Below, one piece after another: positions 10,024-19,500 of a stretch of 20,637 nt of DNA. Below the pieces are notes generated by a model. The model was not told the DNA's origin. It ran no database searches and saw only the letters and a list, made by a program, of their open reading frames with translations. Within the stretch, counting starts at the first letter, position 1. Every line of letters begins with the position of its first letter. The position numbers and the translations under genes are program-made. The DNA is from Purshia tridentata (taxonomy: Eukaryota; Streptophyta; Magnoliopsida; Rosales; Rosaceae), in contig QANT01007809.1 in assembly GCA_003254885.1 (NCBI GenBank), positions 1 through 20,637 on the forward strand. Reading direction: 5' to 3'.

Positions 10024-10144
10024 CTAAAAACAAGACAAAACAAGAACACAAACCCCTCTTGCTGCCATTAACTGAACCCAACTATTCATCATATTCAACA
10101 AAAGCAAATCTCATTCCAAAGCAATACATCATCAGCATAAACCC

Positions 10145-10540
10145 CTATGACACTATCAACCCACACCACAAATATTTCTCTTTTGGGTTTCCCCTTTTTG
10201 TTTGAGCCTCTAGTGCATTAATCCGTCTCAACAGCCTTGGTATTATAGTCTTCGAACGATCGCACATTTCAGGATCGAACCAGTCAAAGAACCCACAGCC
10301 ATTGGACCTTTGTGCCACGAAATCGATTAAAGTAACAAAATTACCAACTCACTCCATTACATCAACCAAAGCAAAAAAAAAAAAAAAACAAATATTTACA
10401 GTTGAGGACAATGGGCAACAATGAAATTACCTCCCTGGATGCTTGTCAGTACAAGATGTGGCAAATCGAGCTACTCTTCCACAGTAGGAACGCAAAGGTT
10501 GGTTCCTTACACCCACTAGATGGTGCCCACTGTTGTTGTT
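10145..10540 (-). pseudogene. GRF-type zinc-finger protein gene fragment
   Basis: Read on the minus strand, two blocks match the plant GRF-type zinc finger. Block one (about 10540-10431) has an Asn/Ser-rich lead followed by YCGRVARFATSCTDKHPGR, matching the family pattern CGx..A...TS.T..NPGR. It ends at a donor (ag|gtaattt, GT at 10429-10430). Block two starts at about 10322 with FVAQRSNGCGFFDWFDPEMC and continues DRSKTIIPRLLRRINALE, the usual GRF core followed by a helical segment, ending in TAG at 10145-10147. Phases of the two blocks agree across an intron of about 105 nt containing a T16 tract. Decay signs: no AG acceptor at the expected place, and the Cys normally expected just after the RRF position is absent. 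The 5' end is cut where the LTR begins. It lies convergent to the MULE transposase. Function in plants is poorly known; a nucleic-acid-binding role is inferred. Confidence 0.75.
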
Positions 10541-11236
10541 TGACAGGACCCACCCCGAATTCCACCCTCGAACTTGGAGTGATCCTGCGGGAATCCAATA
10601 TCAAGGAAAATTTTACCGAAAATTCGGCAGAACCTCCCTTGAAATTGGACTAACCCTGGATTAATCCTTACTTAGAAAACCTGTAAAATACACTTCTAAG
10701 CCAGCTCCTCTACCGCAAGCAAAGGTCTCCGACCCGAAATCATAACAAAAGGAAACTATGGTAATATTTTTGCTAATAAAAGTGTCATATACACCGTTAT
10801 AGTCCAACTACCTTAATTAGCATAACTAGTTAAGAACAAAAACAGAAAATTTACAAGTTTCAAAATCTACGGTATCCTCGACGTATCTCCTGCTCGACTG
10901 CACCACCGCAGTTACTTGGGGGAAATTTTAAAAGAAAACAACACAAAGGAAAAAGTGAGACAACCCAGTGAGTGGACAAAAATAAAATAAACTTTTACAA
11001 TTTACCGAAAAATTTACACAAGGACCTCACAAAGTTTCCATGAAAACCCCCAGTTTTTGAAACGGATTTAATAATTTCCTTTATCAATCGTTTACAATAG
11101 CTAGTAAATATACTTTGCAATTACTCGTTTTAAAAGAACGGAAAATAAATCATGCAAAACCACAAGGTTTTTCCCGCATAAGTAAAATCTCAAGATTTAA
11201 GTCAAATACTTTATTCGCTCCCAATTACCCGTTTAG

Positions 11237-11370
11237 CCTGCCGTACATGCGCAAGGCCCACATCCTGCCGTACACATGCAGGGTGATATCCTGCCGTACA
11301 TGTGCAGAGCCAAAGTCTGTCATACACATGCAGGGCCAACAACTGCCGTACGTGCACGCAGGGCCGCCCC
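11237..11370. repeat. 27-bp tandem array (5 units) inside LTR C
   Basis: Units start at about 11237, 11264, 11290, 11317 and 11343 with the pattern cctgccgtacatgtgcagggcc plus spacer. Order and variants correspond unit by unit to the array at 199-335; unit four in both is the ctgtcatacacatgcagg variant. The array was therefore present in the common ancestor of the two LTRs. Confidence 0.87.
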
Positions 11371-11400
11371 CAAAGGGCAAAGCATCCCGGCACACGGTCC

Positions 11401-11597
11401 AAAGCCTATGTGTGTGCCGTGATAGGTCCCAAAGACTTATATAATTCCAATATACGGTACGGATACTAAATGGGTGCTTAACAAAATCCAAAATCAACAA
11501 AAGCCTATGTGTGTGCCGTGATGGGTCCCAAAGACCTATATAATTCCAATATACGGTACGGGTACTAAATGGGTGCTTAACAAAATCCAAAATCAAC
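11401..11597. repeat. 99-bp tandem duplication inside LTR C
   Basis: Block 11401-11499 (aaagcctatgtgtgtgccgt ... aaaatcaac) is repeated at 11500-11597 with very few changes. LTR A has only one copy of this block (about 361-440), so the duplication arose after the two LTRs separated. Confidence 0.92.
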
Positions 11598-13062
11598 CGT
11601 CCTCAATCATTCACATCAAAATTGAATAATTCCATTAAAACTTCTTAAAACCTTGTAGAAATCGATAATTGTTGAGGAAAACCTTACTTGAAAATTATTT
11701 TCACAGAACCTCAATATAATATAGATAAATTGATAAGAAACATCAATCCGACTAACACATTTCATAACGTTTGAGATCCAAAATCAATATTAATAAATGA
11801 AATTCACGACAAAGCAACTCACAAGAAAAATAAAGTTCAACTGTAGAATTAAATAGACTTTAAATAAAACAAAGTCCACTCACTGTCAAGGAGTCTAGTC
11901 TCGTCGCTCGGCTGGGTCGCCCTCAATCTCGAGTGTAGTCCCTATAAGAAAAAGGTAAATACGCTATTAGTTCCCACATTTAAAGTGTCTGTCTATGACT
12001 ACAAATTTGGGGTTTCGTTAACCTCGGTCTTTTCTATATAACCCGAGTTAATAACCCGCTTAATAAAATTCTAAAATCAACGATAATTTCTTAAATTTTT
12101 CGATTAAAGGGTCGGATTAATCTCAACTCCAATAAAGTGGTACTTTCCAACCCCAAATTCACAATTCCCGCCTTTTCTTTCGAACCCATTAATCCAAACT
12201 CCGAATTAGGTTCCTAAGTGATGGGAATTGGCTAAAATATCGCTAAATCATGCCAAATCCCCAACCTTTCAATCAACCACCCGAAATAGCCAAGCTCACT
12301 CCCACCAATTTCCAATTTCTTCCATTTTTCCTTAAAACCCAAGGTTCTAAACCAAAATTAATATTTCCTAAGGTTGGAAATTAGTAAACCCGACCACAAT
12401 TTCACACCCCTAGCCACAAATTTCAGATTTTCCTATTTGGGGTTTAAATCCCAAATTTTCCCATGTCTAATTTGATCTCAATTAGCAGCCCAAAACCAAG
12501 ATAATTAAATGACGGCAGAAGAGGAGCCGGAAAACTGGCCGGAAAAGCTGGAATAAGCAATGGCTGGTGGCGTTCTCTCCGTGCAGCAGCGCGCGCAGGC
12601 TGGTGGTTGGCGTCGTGGGTCGCGGCAGGCTGGCGTCGGCGGGAAGAAGTCTATCGACGACTGGGTGTTGGTCGGGAATAGCTAGATGGGGGAGGGGAGG
12701 GTGACTCGCGCATGAGAAGTGAGAAAGAAGGGGGTCTGCGGGCTGAGAGGGGGGAGAAAGATAGAAAAAGAAGGGGGAGACGGTTCCAGAAAAATCTGGA
12801 ATTTTTAAGGCTAAGTCTACCTTAATTACAATTTTGCCACTCATTTTACTCGTCCATAACTCACAAACCGTAACTCCGTTTGACGCATACTTCGTATCTA
12901 CGAACTCGTGGAGCCGAGCTCTACTTAACCATGTCAAAGTCTACTCCAAGGGCTCTATAATTTAAAAAGTCAACTTTTGGGTCCTTTACCACTTACAAAA
13001 TTTTCAAACCGTCCCTCCAAACGGGACATGCCGCATGTCTATTTTCTGGTAAGCCCGAAACC

Positions 13063-13102
13063 TTCCTAACGAGCCCAAGGTCTTCCTAATGAGCCCAAGG
13101 TC
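13063..13102. repeat. 20-bp tandem duplication near the LTR C terminus
   Basis: ttcctaacgagcccaaggtc at 13063-13082 is followed directly by the same 20-mer with one change at 13083-13102. Confidence 0.9.
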
Positions 13103-13204
13103 AAGCATCAAATCTTATTCAAACCGAAAGTCAACTTTTGGCCCCAAAAAAAAACCATATTAAAATTAAAAAAAATTTTACCTTACGGAGTACGGGTCGT
13201 TACA

Positions 13205-14176
13205 TTGGGACATAAGCGACTCCACCCAAAGTATGTTCCACCCCATTGAATATCTTGATCTTCACCGTTCCAATCCCCATGACGTAAACCTTGGACCCGT
13301 CAGGCAAAGCGAAAGATCCTCTCTTTGATTCTTGAAACTCTTCAAAATATTCCTTGCTAGAACATATATGGTGAGTAGAACCTGAATCCAATATCCATTC
13401 ACCTTGAGAAGAAGTGTTACCTCTAGAGATTGTGAGAAGTTCTCCAGAAAAATCACAATTCGCTACAGCCATAAAACCATCATTGTCCTTCTTATTCCAA
13501 GTCAGACAATCCTTCTTTATGTGTCCGCACTCTTTACACTTATAGCACTGTCGACCCTTACTCCCTTTGATCTAGCCTTGCTATCACTAGAACCCTTGGC
13601 TGCTTGCCTTCCTCTTTGACCATGAGCAACAAACAAGGAGTCTTTATCCTCAACTTTCTTCCTCCTTTCACTAGACAAGAGAGTTAACTCGACCTCCTCA
13701 ATATTCAGTGTATCTTTACCATACAAGAATATCTACTATGTTGTTATATGTATAAGGAAGCGAGGGAAGAAGTAAGAGGGCCCGATCTTCTTCCCCAATC
13801 TTTACACCAACTACTTCAAGTTGATTCAGCAGTCCTTTGAACACGTTCATATGATCCATGAGATTTGCACCCGCATCCATCTTCAGCTTATATAAGTCTC
13901 GCTTCAGATTCAACTTTGTGGCCATAGTCTTTTGAGCTAAATAAAGCTTCTCCAATTTCTTCCACAATTCTGGAGCAGAATCTTCATCTATATTATTAAT
14001 AATATTATCAGCAATATAAAGCCGAATCGTGTACCTTTCTCCTTTCCATACAAGGCGCATGCCAGCCCTTGTGAGACTAGAACATCCTTCGCTCTCTTTT
14101 GCCATGGAGTAAATTTTCCTCTTCCATCAAATTGCTCCACCTTAAAAGATGAAACACTACTACTTCTCGCTGCCAT
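13205..14176 (-). pseudogene. Copia-type gag-protease remnant
   Basis: Minus-strand Ty1/copia polyprotein start. ATG at 14176 gives MAARSSSVSSFKVEQFDGRG, the usual Copia gag opening. Gag continues in another frame with IRLYIADNI, LWKKLEKLY and MDHMNVFKGLLNQL (to about 13715). A CCHC zinc knuckle CYKCKECGHIKKDC lies at about 13490-13535. The aspartic protease follows with WILDSGSTHHIC (about 13365-13400, catalytic Asp in DSG) and LPDGSKVYVMGIGTV, stopping after GVAYVP at the LTR boundary. Breaks: a frame change with loss of roughly 25 residues near 14040-14060, a single-base shift near 13550, and everything after the early protease (integrase, reverse transcriptase, RNase H) missing. The missing part is not found left of the LTR, so this is a truncated copy and not a simple insertion target. 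Confidence 0.88.
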
Positions 14177-14223
14177 GACAAACGATCTTCGATCAATAAA
14201 CACGGAAAACCCTTGAGCCTGGA

Positions 14224-14235
14224 GCTCTGATACCA
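14224..14235 (-). other. Primer-binding site of the Copia element (initiator Met tRNA type)
   Basis: The minus strand reads TGGTATCAGAGC, the standard plant LTR-retrotransposon PBS complementary to initiator tRNA-Met. It sits three bases from the LTR end (CCAACA on the minus strand at 14239) and 47 bases before the gag ATG at 14176. Confidence 0.9.
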
Positions 14236-14238
14236 ATT

Positions 14239-14730
14239 GTTGGATAAAAAACCATTTGGGAATTAAAACCAAATTCCCACTGTCACGCAACAAGTAATAA
14301 ATTCGATGAAGAAGAAAATAATAATCAAAGCCAAGAAGAAGATAAACAGATAAATAAGCACACACAATCACACCGAGATTTTACGAGGTTCGGCAAAATC
14401 CTGCCTACGTCCCCGGGAGAGATCTCCGTTCTTCACTATGAGAATAAACAAGTACAACATTACAATTGGACTAAATCACATAACCCAGTCCTCAAATCCC
14501 TTATACACCCTCTCTCAATGTGTTTACCAAGAACCCTAGTTCTCTCACCCAAGATTAATTACCTAATCTTAATCTCACCAACGAGATTGTGTGCCTCCCA
14601 AGAACTCTCAAGACTAGTTCTCTAAATTCAGAGTCTATCTCGTTCTCTCTCTTTCTGTCTAGGTTTCTAGAGCCTAAAGGTCCTATTTATACATCCCTAT
14701 TTGAACATATAATTATAATGTTAAACTAGG
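14239..14730 (-). mobile_element. 5' LTR of the Copia element (outer end truncated or unclear)
   Basis: The inner end is TGTTGGATAA on the plus strand (CCAACA on the minus strand) directly beside the PBS. It carries the Copia LTR block 'ttttacgaggttcggcaaa ... cctacgtcc' at about 14378-14412, common in eudicot Copia LTRs, and a TATA box near the outer end. An outer terminus complementary to TGTTGG is not visible near 14700-14800, so the U3 part is short, truncated or merged with the next module. Confidence 0.75.
14684..14691 (-). promoter_or_regulatory. TATA box of the Copia LTR
   Basis: The minus strand reads TATAAATA followed by GG. It lies within the LTR, oriented toward gag, about 450 bp from the LTR's inner end. 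Confidence 0.7.
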
Positions 14731-14731
14731 C

Positions 14732-14743
14732 TCTAATACCAAA
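14732..14743 (-). other. Second PBS-like site
   Basis: The minus strand reads TGGTATTAGAGC, one mismatch from the Met-tRNA primer-binding site. It lies outside the Copia LTR and downstream, in minus orientation, of another TATA box plus polyadenylation signal. It could be the PBS of a second, older element, or by chance the outer terminus of the Copia LTR (which would then start TGGTATT). Confidence 0.5.
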
Positions 14744-15230
14744 TTTTAGGAGCGAAATTACCAATTGGGAGTGTCTCTAAAATAGTCGATTTGGATACTG
14801 TGTAGAGTATAGTATAATAAGTATGGAACACCACACGCAGCATCTCATGCTATAATAACGGTTAGAACTCAGGGACCTGTAGACTCATGGACCTTTCTTA
14901 CAGTAGCAGAGTAACAAGTAGAGAGACTCTAAGATAGTAAATAAGCTCTGAAGATTAATATAAGGATCGGGTTTAACAGAACAATAATATATTTACAGTA
15001 GTGTTTCTCTATTTTGGACTAAAAGGCTTCTAGTTAAACCAATAAATAAAAACTTAAGGGAGAATAGAAATGAAGATTGTGCTTTGGATAAAAACTGGTA
15101 TTTTTATTGCATATATGAGTAATGGTACAAGAGTATGAGTATGAAATACAGAAGGTTTTTAGAACTTAGCACAAGAGATTTTTGCTTCTCCAAACCGTGC
15201 TGTACAACATAACTTGTTCTCTTATTTATA
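14744..15230 (-). promoter_or_regulatory. LTR-like or pararetrovirus-like promoter / poly(A) / leader module, family unresolved
   Basis: On the minus strand TATAAATA at 15223-15230 is followed 115 bp later by AATAAA (15103-15108), and after about 360 bp more by the PBS-like site at 14743. That spacing (promoter, short R-like region, poly(A) signal, long leader, PBS) fits both an LTR U3-R-U5 and the intergenic leader of an endogenous plant pararetrovirus. No viral or retroelement protein motif was found beside it, so I cannot choose. Upstream (15250-15340) has repeated ttctgatc words. Confidence 0.4.
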
Positions 15231-15893
15231 CAAATTGTAGTTCTTATCTTCAGTTCAGTTCCGATCCTTCTGATTCTGATCTTTGTAGGTTCTGATCCTT
15301 TCTTCATTCTGATCTTTCTCTTCATTCTGATCTCTTTCTTTATATGCTAATAGCCAAAGGACAAATATACTAGAGACCAAAGCTTGAAAGTAGGCAAAGT
15401 ATACCACGTGAAGTTGCAAGTATCTAAAAGGGTATAAATGGTATTTTAGGCTTAAAAATCATTTTCATGGATTTTATTTATAGTTGGGTTCTGAAAGCGG
15501 GCTACAGAGGAATTTACCCAAGAATTTTTATAAGAACATCCATGAATGATATTGAAGACTATGATTGCGGTAAGTTATGCAAGGCTTTGCTGTAAGAGTA
15601 TTTTGCAAATTCTGCCATAGTCGTCAGGTGCATGAAGTTGCGAAGTCATTAGGTTTTTTAATTTTAGGATTCTACACTTATTAGTAATTTTATAAGAGGA
15701 TTAACATGTAATGAAATTCTTTTTTAAAAATGGGTGGGGAAATAGCATCGGTGGGTGGGAATAGCATCACTCAATTATTTATTTGTTTGTTTATTTTTCG
15801 CTTACACGAGTTTTGTTTAGGGTAGAAACCCTGCCAACTAAACCCGTTGGCCCTTTCTCTTTTTCCTCACTGGAATTTCCAAAGATTAAAGAA
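15231..15893. other. Region without a recognised gene
   Basis: The first hundred bases hold four to five spaced ttctgatc words. A plus-strand open stretch from about 15483 to 15595 (GYRGIYPRIFIRTSMNDI ..., then a stop and a further open part to about 15645) is unassigned. 15720-15770 has two 'gggtgggaatagcatc'-like repeats. Nothing else was recognised up to the hAT terminus. Confidence 0.4.
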
Positions 15894-16070
15894 TAGGGAT
15901 GGCAACGGGGCGGGGCGGGGCCGGGGGTACCCCCCATCCTCCGTCCCTGATTTTTTTTTAATCCCCGAATCCGCCCCATTCCCCATTTATTTAAACGGGG
16001 ATTCCCCATCCCCGTCCCCGCCGGGGAATGCTATCCCCGAACCTACCCCCGATCCCCGCCCCGCCCCCAC
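15894..16070. repeat. GC-rich hAT terminus and subterminal repeats
   Basis: Repeated cggggcgggg, ccccgccc, ggggattcccc and ccccgaa words in both orientations lie in otherwise AT-rich surroundings and can fold into stem-loops. Subterminal arrays of this kind commonly bind hAT transposase. The region ends in a T12 tract at about 16072-16083. Confidence 0.7.
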
Positions 16071-16371
16071 TTTTTTTTTTTTTCTTTTTGGTCAAACACC
16101 TCCTTTTTCACTTTATAAAATTTACACCTTGTAGCATATTTTTTCCAAAAAACTTATAATATTTCAAGCCTAAGCATTCAAAATTCAAATACACATCAAT
16201 TCATAAAAAATTCAAAGCATAAAACTAACAAATTCATAATCCATAAAAACATAAAACTAACAAATTTTAATCCATAAAAGTATAAAATTAACAACAATCC
16301 ATCAATCTATAAAATAACAAATTCATAGATTCAATTCAACAATCCATGGCAAATTTAAGTTCCCATCTCAT

Positions 16372-16395
16372 GGAGACTTGGAGACTTGGAGACTT
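16372..16395. repeat. 8-bp triplet repeat (ggagactt x 3)
   Basis: Three exact head-to-tail copies in the 3' non-coding part of the hAT element. Nearby 16215-16290 also has imperfect direct repeats around cataaaactaacaaatt. Confidence 0.9.
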
Positions 16396-16547
16396 GCAAT
16401 ATGTTTGATTGTCCAAAATCACCAAATTTGTTGCAAACCTACACCAAAAGAGATACGATTATAAGTTTGTCACCAAATGAGAACTTTTAAGTACTAAAAA
16501 AAAAGAGGGGAAACCTTATATAAGCAACTCCATGAAGATTTTCAACT

Positions 16548-19500
16548 TTAAATATATAATGAGCTATTCTCCTGTTCAAGGCAAGAAACCTAAACCAATA
16601 AAAAATAATAATAATAATTAGCCACATTTAATATAGAATATTAAAATTGAATAAAGATAAATTATAATATATTATTAATTAAGTAACAATCATGAGTTGC
16701 TTACCTCCTCCAAGTCGGAGTCTATAGTTGAATCACCAATTTCGCTTTCCGTGACTTCTTTCTCATTCGGGTTTGATTCTAATCATAAAACAAACATATA
16801 TATATATGTTATTAGAAAACTTTAAAACAAATTATAATAACTTAAAACAATTTTTAGATTACCTTTTATCTCCTTCCATAGCCAATCTCGAGCACACATT
16901 AAGGCCTCAATAGTTTTTGAGTGAAGCCGACTACGTTGAGGGCTCACAATTCTACCACTTGTACTAAATGCTGATTCTGAAGCTACTGTAGTCACTGGAA
17001 TAGCCAAAATATCTCTAGCAACCAAATGCAGTTTGGGATATTTCACTCCATTTGTCTTCCACCAACATAATATATCAAAATCAACATTCAATGGTATACG
17101 AGACTCTTCTAGATAATGGTCAAACTCTGATCTCACACTTTGAGTGGTACNACTAGAAGTAGAAGTAGCCATATACTGAAGGAACTCATCATCATCTTCA
17201 GATGTCACAATTGGTGAAAGGGTAGCATTAACATTAGATGCTTGATAAGTTTGAAAATTTTGACTAGGTATTGGTTGATACTCCCTAAGCAAGTCATTCA
17301 CTAACTTTTTAACTCCTTCAACCTCAAGAAAAAATGTGTCTCCATAGATTTTTCGAAAATAAAACTCAATGGACATCATCTTATATCTTGGATCCAAAAT
17401 ACTTGCAATTGCCATCAAGCCATGCATAGTAGTCCAATACTTCTCAAACTTTGGTAGCATTTTTGATGCCATTTCCCTAACCTCATCCACATCAGACACA
17501 ACCCACTTTTCAATTGCCAATCTAACTTTTCAAATATTTGGAAAATAAAGATTGGCAGTAGGGTACTTGGACCCTGAAAATAACTCAGAGACATCACTAA
17601 AAAGCTTTAATTTTTCAACTAGCACCTTTGTCTTTGACCAATCTTCATCACTAGGCACTCTTTTGTATAAAGACTCTCTCATTTTCAAACGAGGAAAGAC
17701 ATCTTTATATACCAATGCAGTTTGCAGCATGGTATATGTAGAGTTCCACCTAGTTTTGCAATCAAGCTCCAACTTTTTGGTGCTTGAAATTCGTAATTGT
17801 CGAGCTGCCTCTATAAACTTTTCTTCTCTCTTTTGAGTTCCAGTCCAAAATGCAACACTAGACCGAATAACCTCAATGCTCTCTTTAATAACTTTTGAAC
17901 CATCTCGAACCACCAAATTTAAAATATGGGTACAACAGCGCATGTGAAAAAACCCTCCTTGCAACAAAAGTGAACTAGCAGACAACTTCCCCAAAACAAT
18001 ATCAATCATGGCATCATTAGTTGTGCAATTATCTACGGTTAAAGTGGACAACTTACGATCGAGATTCCATTCCATCAAGCAATCTACTAAAACATCCGCA
18101 AGTACCTCCGTAGTGTGTGGACATGGTACATACACAAAGCTGTCATAAAAATTATTAAAATTAGTGAATTAAATTAAAAGTAAAATTACTAAAATTAAAT
18201 TAAANTAGATTTTTCGAAAATAGAACTCAACGGACATCATCTTATATCTTGGATCCAAAATACTTGCAATTGCCATCAAGCCATGCATAGTAGTCCAATA
18301 CTTCTCAAACTTTGGTAGCATTTTTGATGCCATTTCCCTAACCTCATCCATATCAAACACAACCCACTTTTCAATTGCCAATCTAATTTTGCAAATATTT
18401 GAAAAATAAAGATTGGCAGTAGGGTACTTGGACCCTGAAAATAACTCAGACACATCACTAAAAAGCTTCAATTTTTCAGCTAGCACCTTTGTCTTTGACC
18501 AATCTTCTTCACTAGGCACTCTTTTGTATAAAGACTCTCTCATTTTCAAACGTGGAAAGACATCTTTATATACCAATGCAGTGTGAAGCATGGTATATGT
18601 AAAGTTCCACCTAGTTTTGCAATCAAGCTCCAACTTTTTGGTGCTTGAAATTCGTAATTGTCGAGCTGCCTCCATAAACTTTTCTTCTCTCTTTTGAGTT
18701 CCAGTCCAAAATGCAACACTAGACCGAATAACCTCAATGCTCTCTTTAATAACTTCTAAACCATCTCGAACCACTAAATTTAAAATATGGGCACAACAGC
18801 GCATGTGAAAAAACCCTCCTTGCAACAAAAGTGAACTAGCAGACAACTTCCCCAAAACAATATCAATCATGGCATCATTAGTTGTGCAATTATCTACGGT
18901 TAAAGTGGACAACTTACGATCGAGATTCCATTCCATCAAGCAATCTACTAAAACATCCGCAAGTACCTCCGCAGTGTGTGGACATGGTACATACACAAAC
19001 CTGTCATAAAAATTATTGCCATTAGTGAATTAAATTAAAAGTAAAATTACTAAAATTAAATTAAATGAATTTAACAAATAAATAAATCATTTACCTTACA
19101 AGACGACTTTGTAGAGTCCAAGAAGCATCAATAAAGTGAGCAGTGACGGTCATAAACCCCCTTTTTTGATTACTAGATGTCCACATATCCGTAGTAATGG
19201 AAATTCTACTTGCATTAGCATCCAAGAGACTCATTGTTTTTTTTCTTTCAAACTCAAAAATCTTCACAATGTCACCTTTAATAGTATTCCGAGAAGAAAC
19301 CCTAAAGAGTGGTTGCAAAGCTTGGGAGTACCTTCTAAATCCAATATGATCAACCATGGACAACGGATACTCATGAATAATAATCATCACACCAAGTTCT
19401 TTCCTTGCATTATCTTGGTCAAAGTGATATGTACCAAGTCTACTACTCCCATCACTAGATCTTGTAGGATTCAAGATTGACTGTGACATGATTTTTTGTT

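Larger units (their letters stand above)
10541..13204 (-). mobile_element. Ty3/gypsy-type LTR, copy C, about 2.66 kb (solo or remnant)
   Basis: On the minus strand the block starts TGTAACGACCCGTACTCC (at 13204) and probably ends GGGGTGGGTCCTGTCA (at 10541), giving TG...CA ends. It shares with copy A the 27-bp array, the GC-rich middle (here about 12530-12790) and the tail around 12842-12940. No gag-pol is attached on either side. The left flank is the GRF gene fragment and the right flank is Copia coding sequence. The 5-mers next to the ends (ttgtt and ttggg) do not match, so a simple solo LTR with an intact target duplication is not shown. The left boundary is less certain than the right. 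Frames inside are not coding. Confidence 0.65.

Noticed and set aside
1-13204. Two LTRs as the ends of one 13-kb retrotransposon
   Set aside because: The interior contains a MULE and hATs and no gag-pol, the LTRs are well diverged, one has a 99-bp duplication the other lacks, and no PBS was found beside the right LTR.
15104-15325. Minus-strand 73-codon open frame (basic N-terminus)
   Set aside because: It spans the TATA box and poly(A) signal module and its start is made of the repeated gatcagaatgaaga words; no family resemblance.
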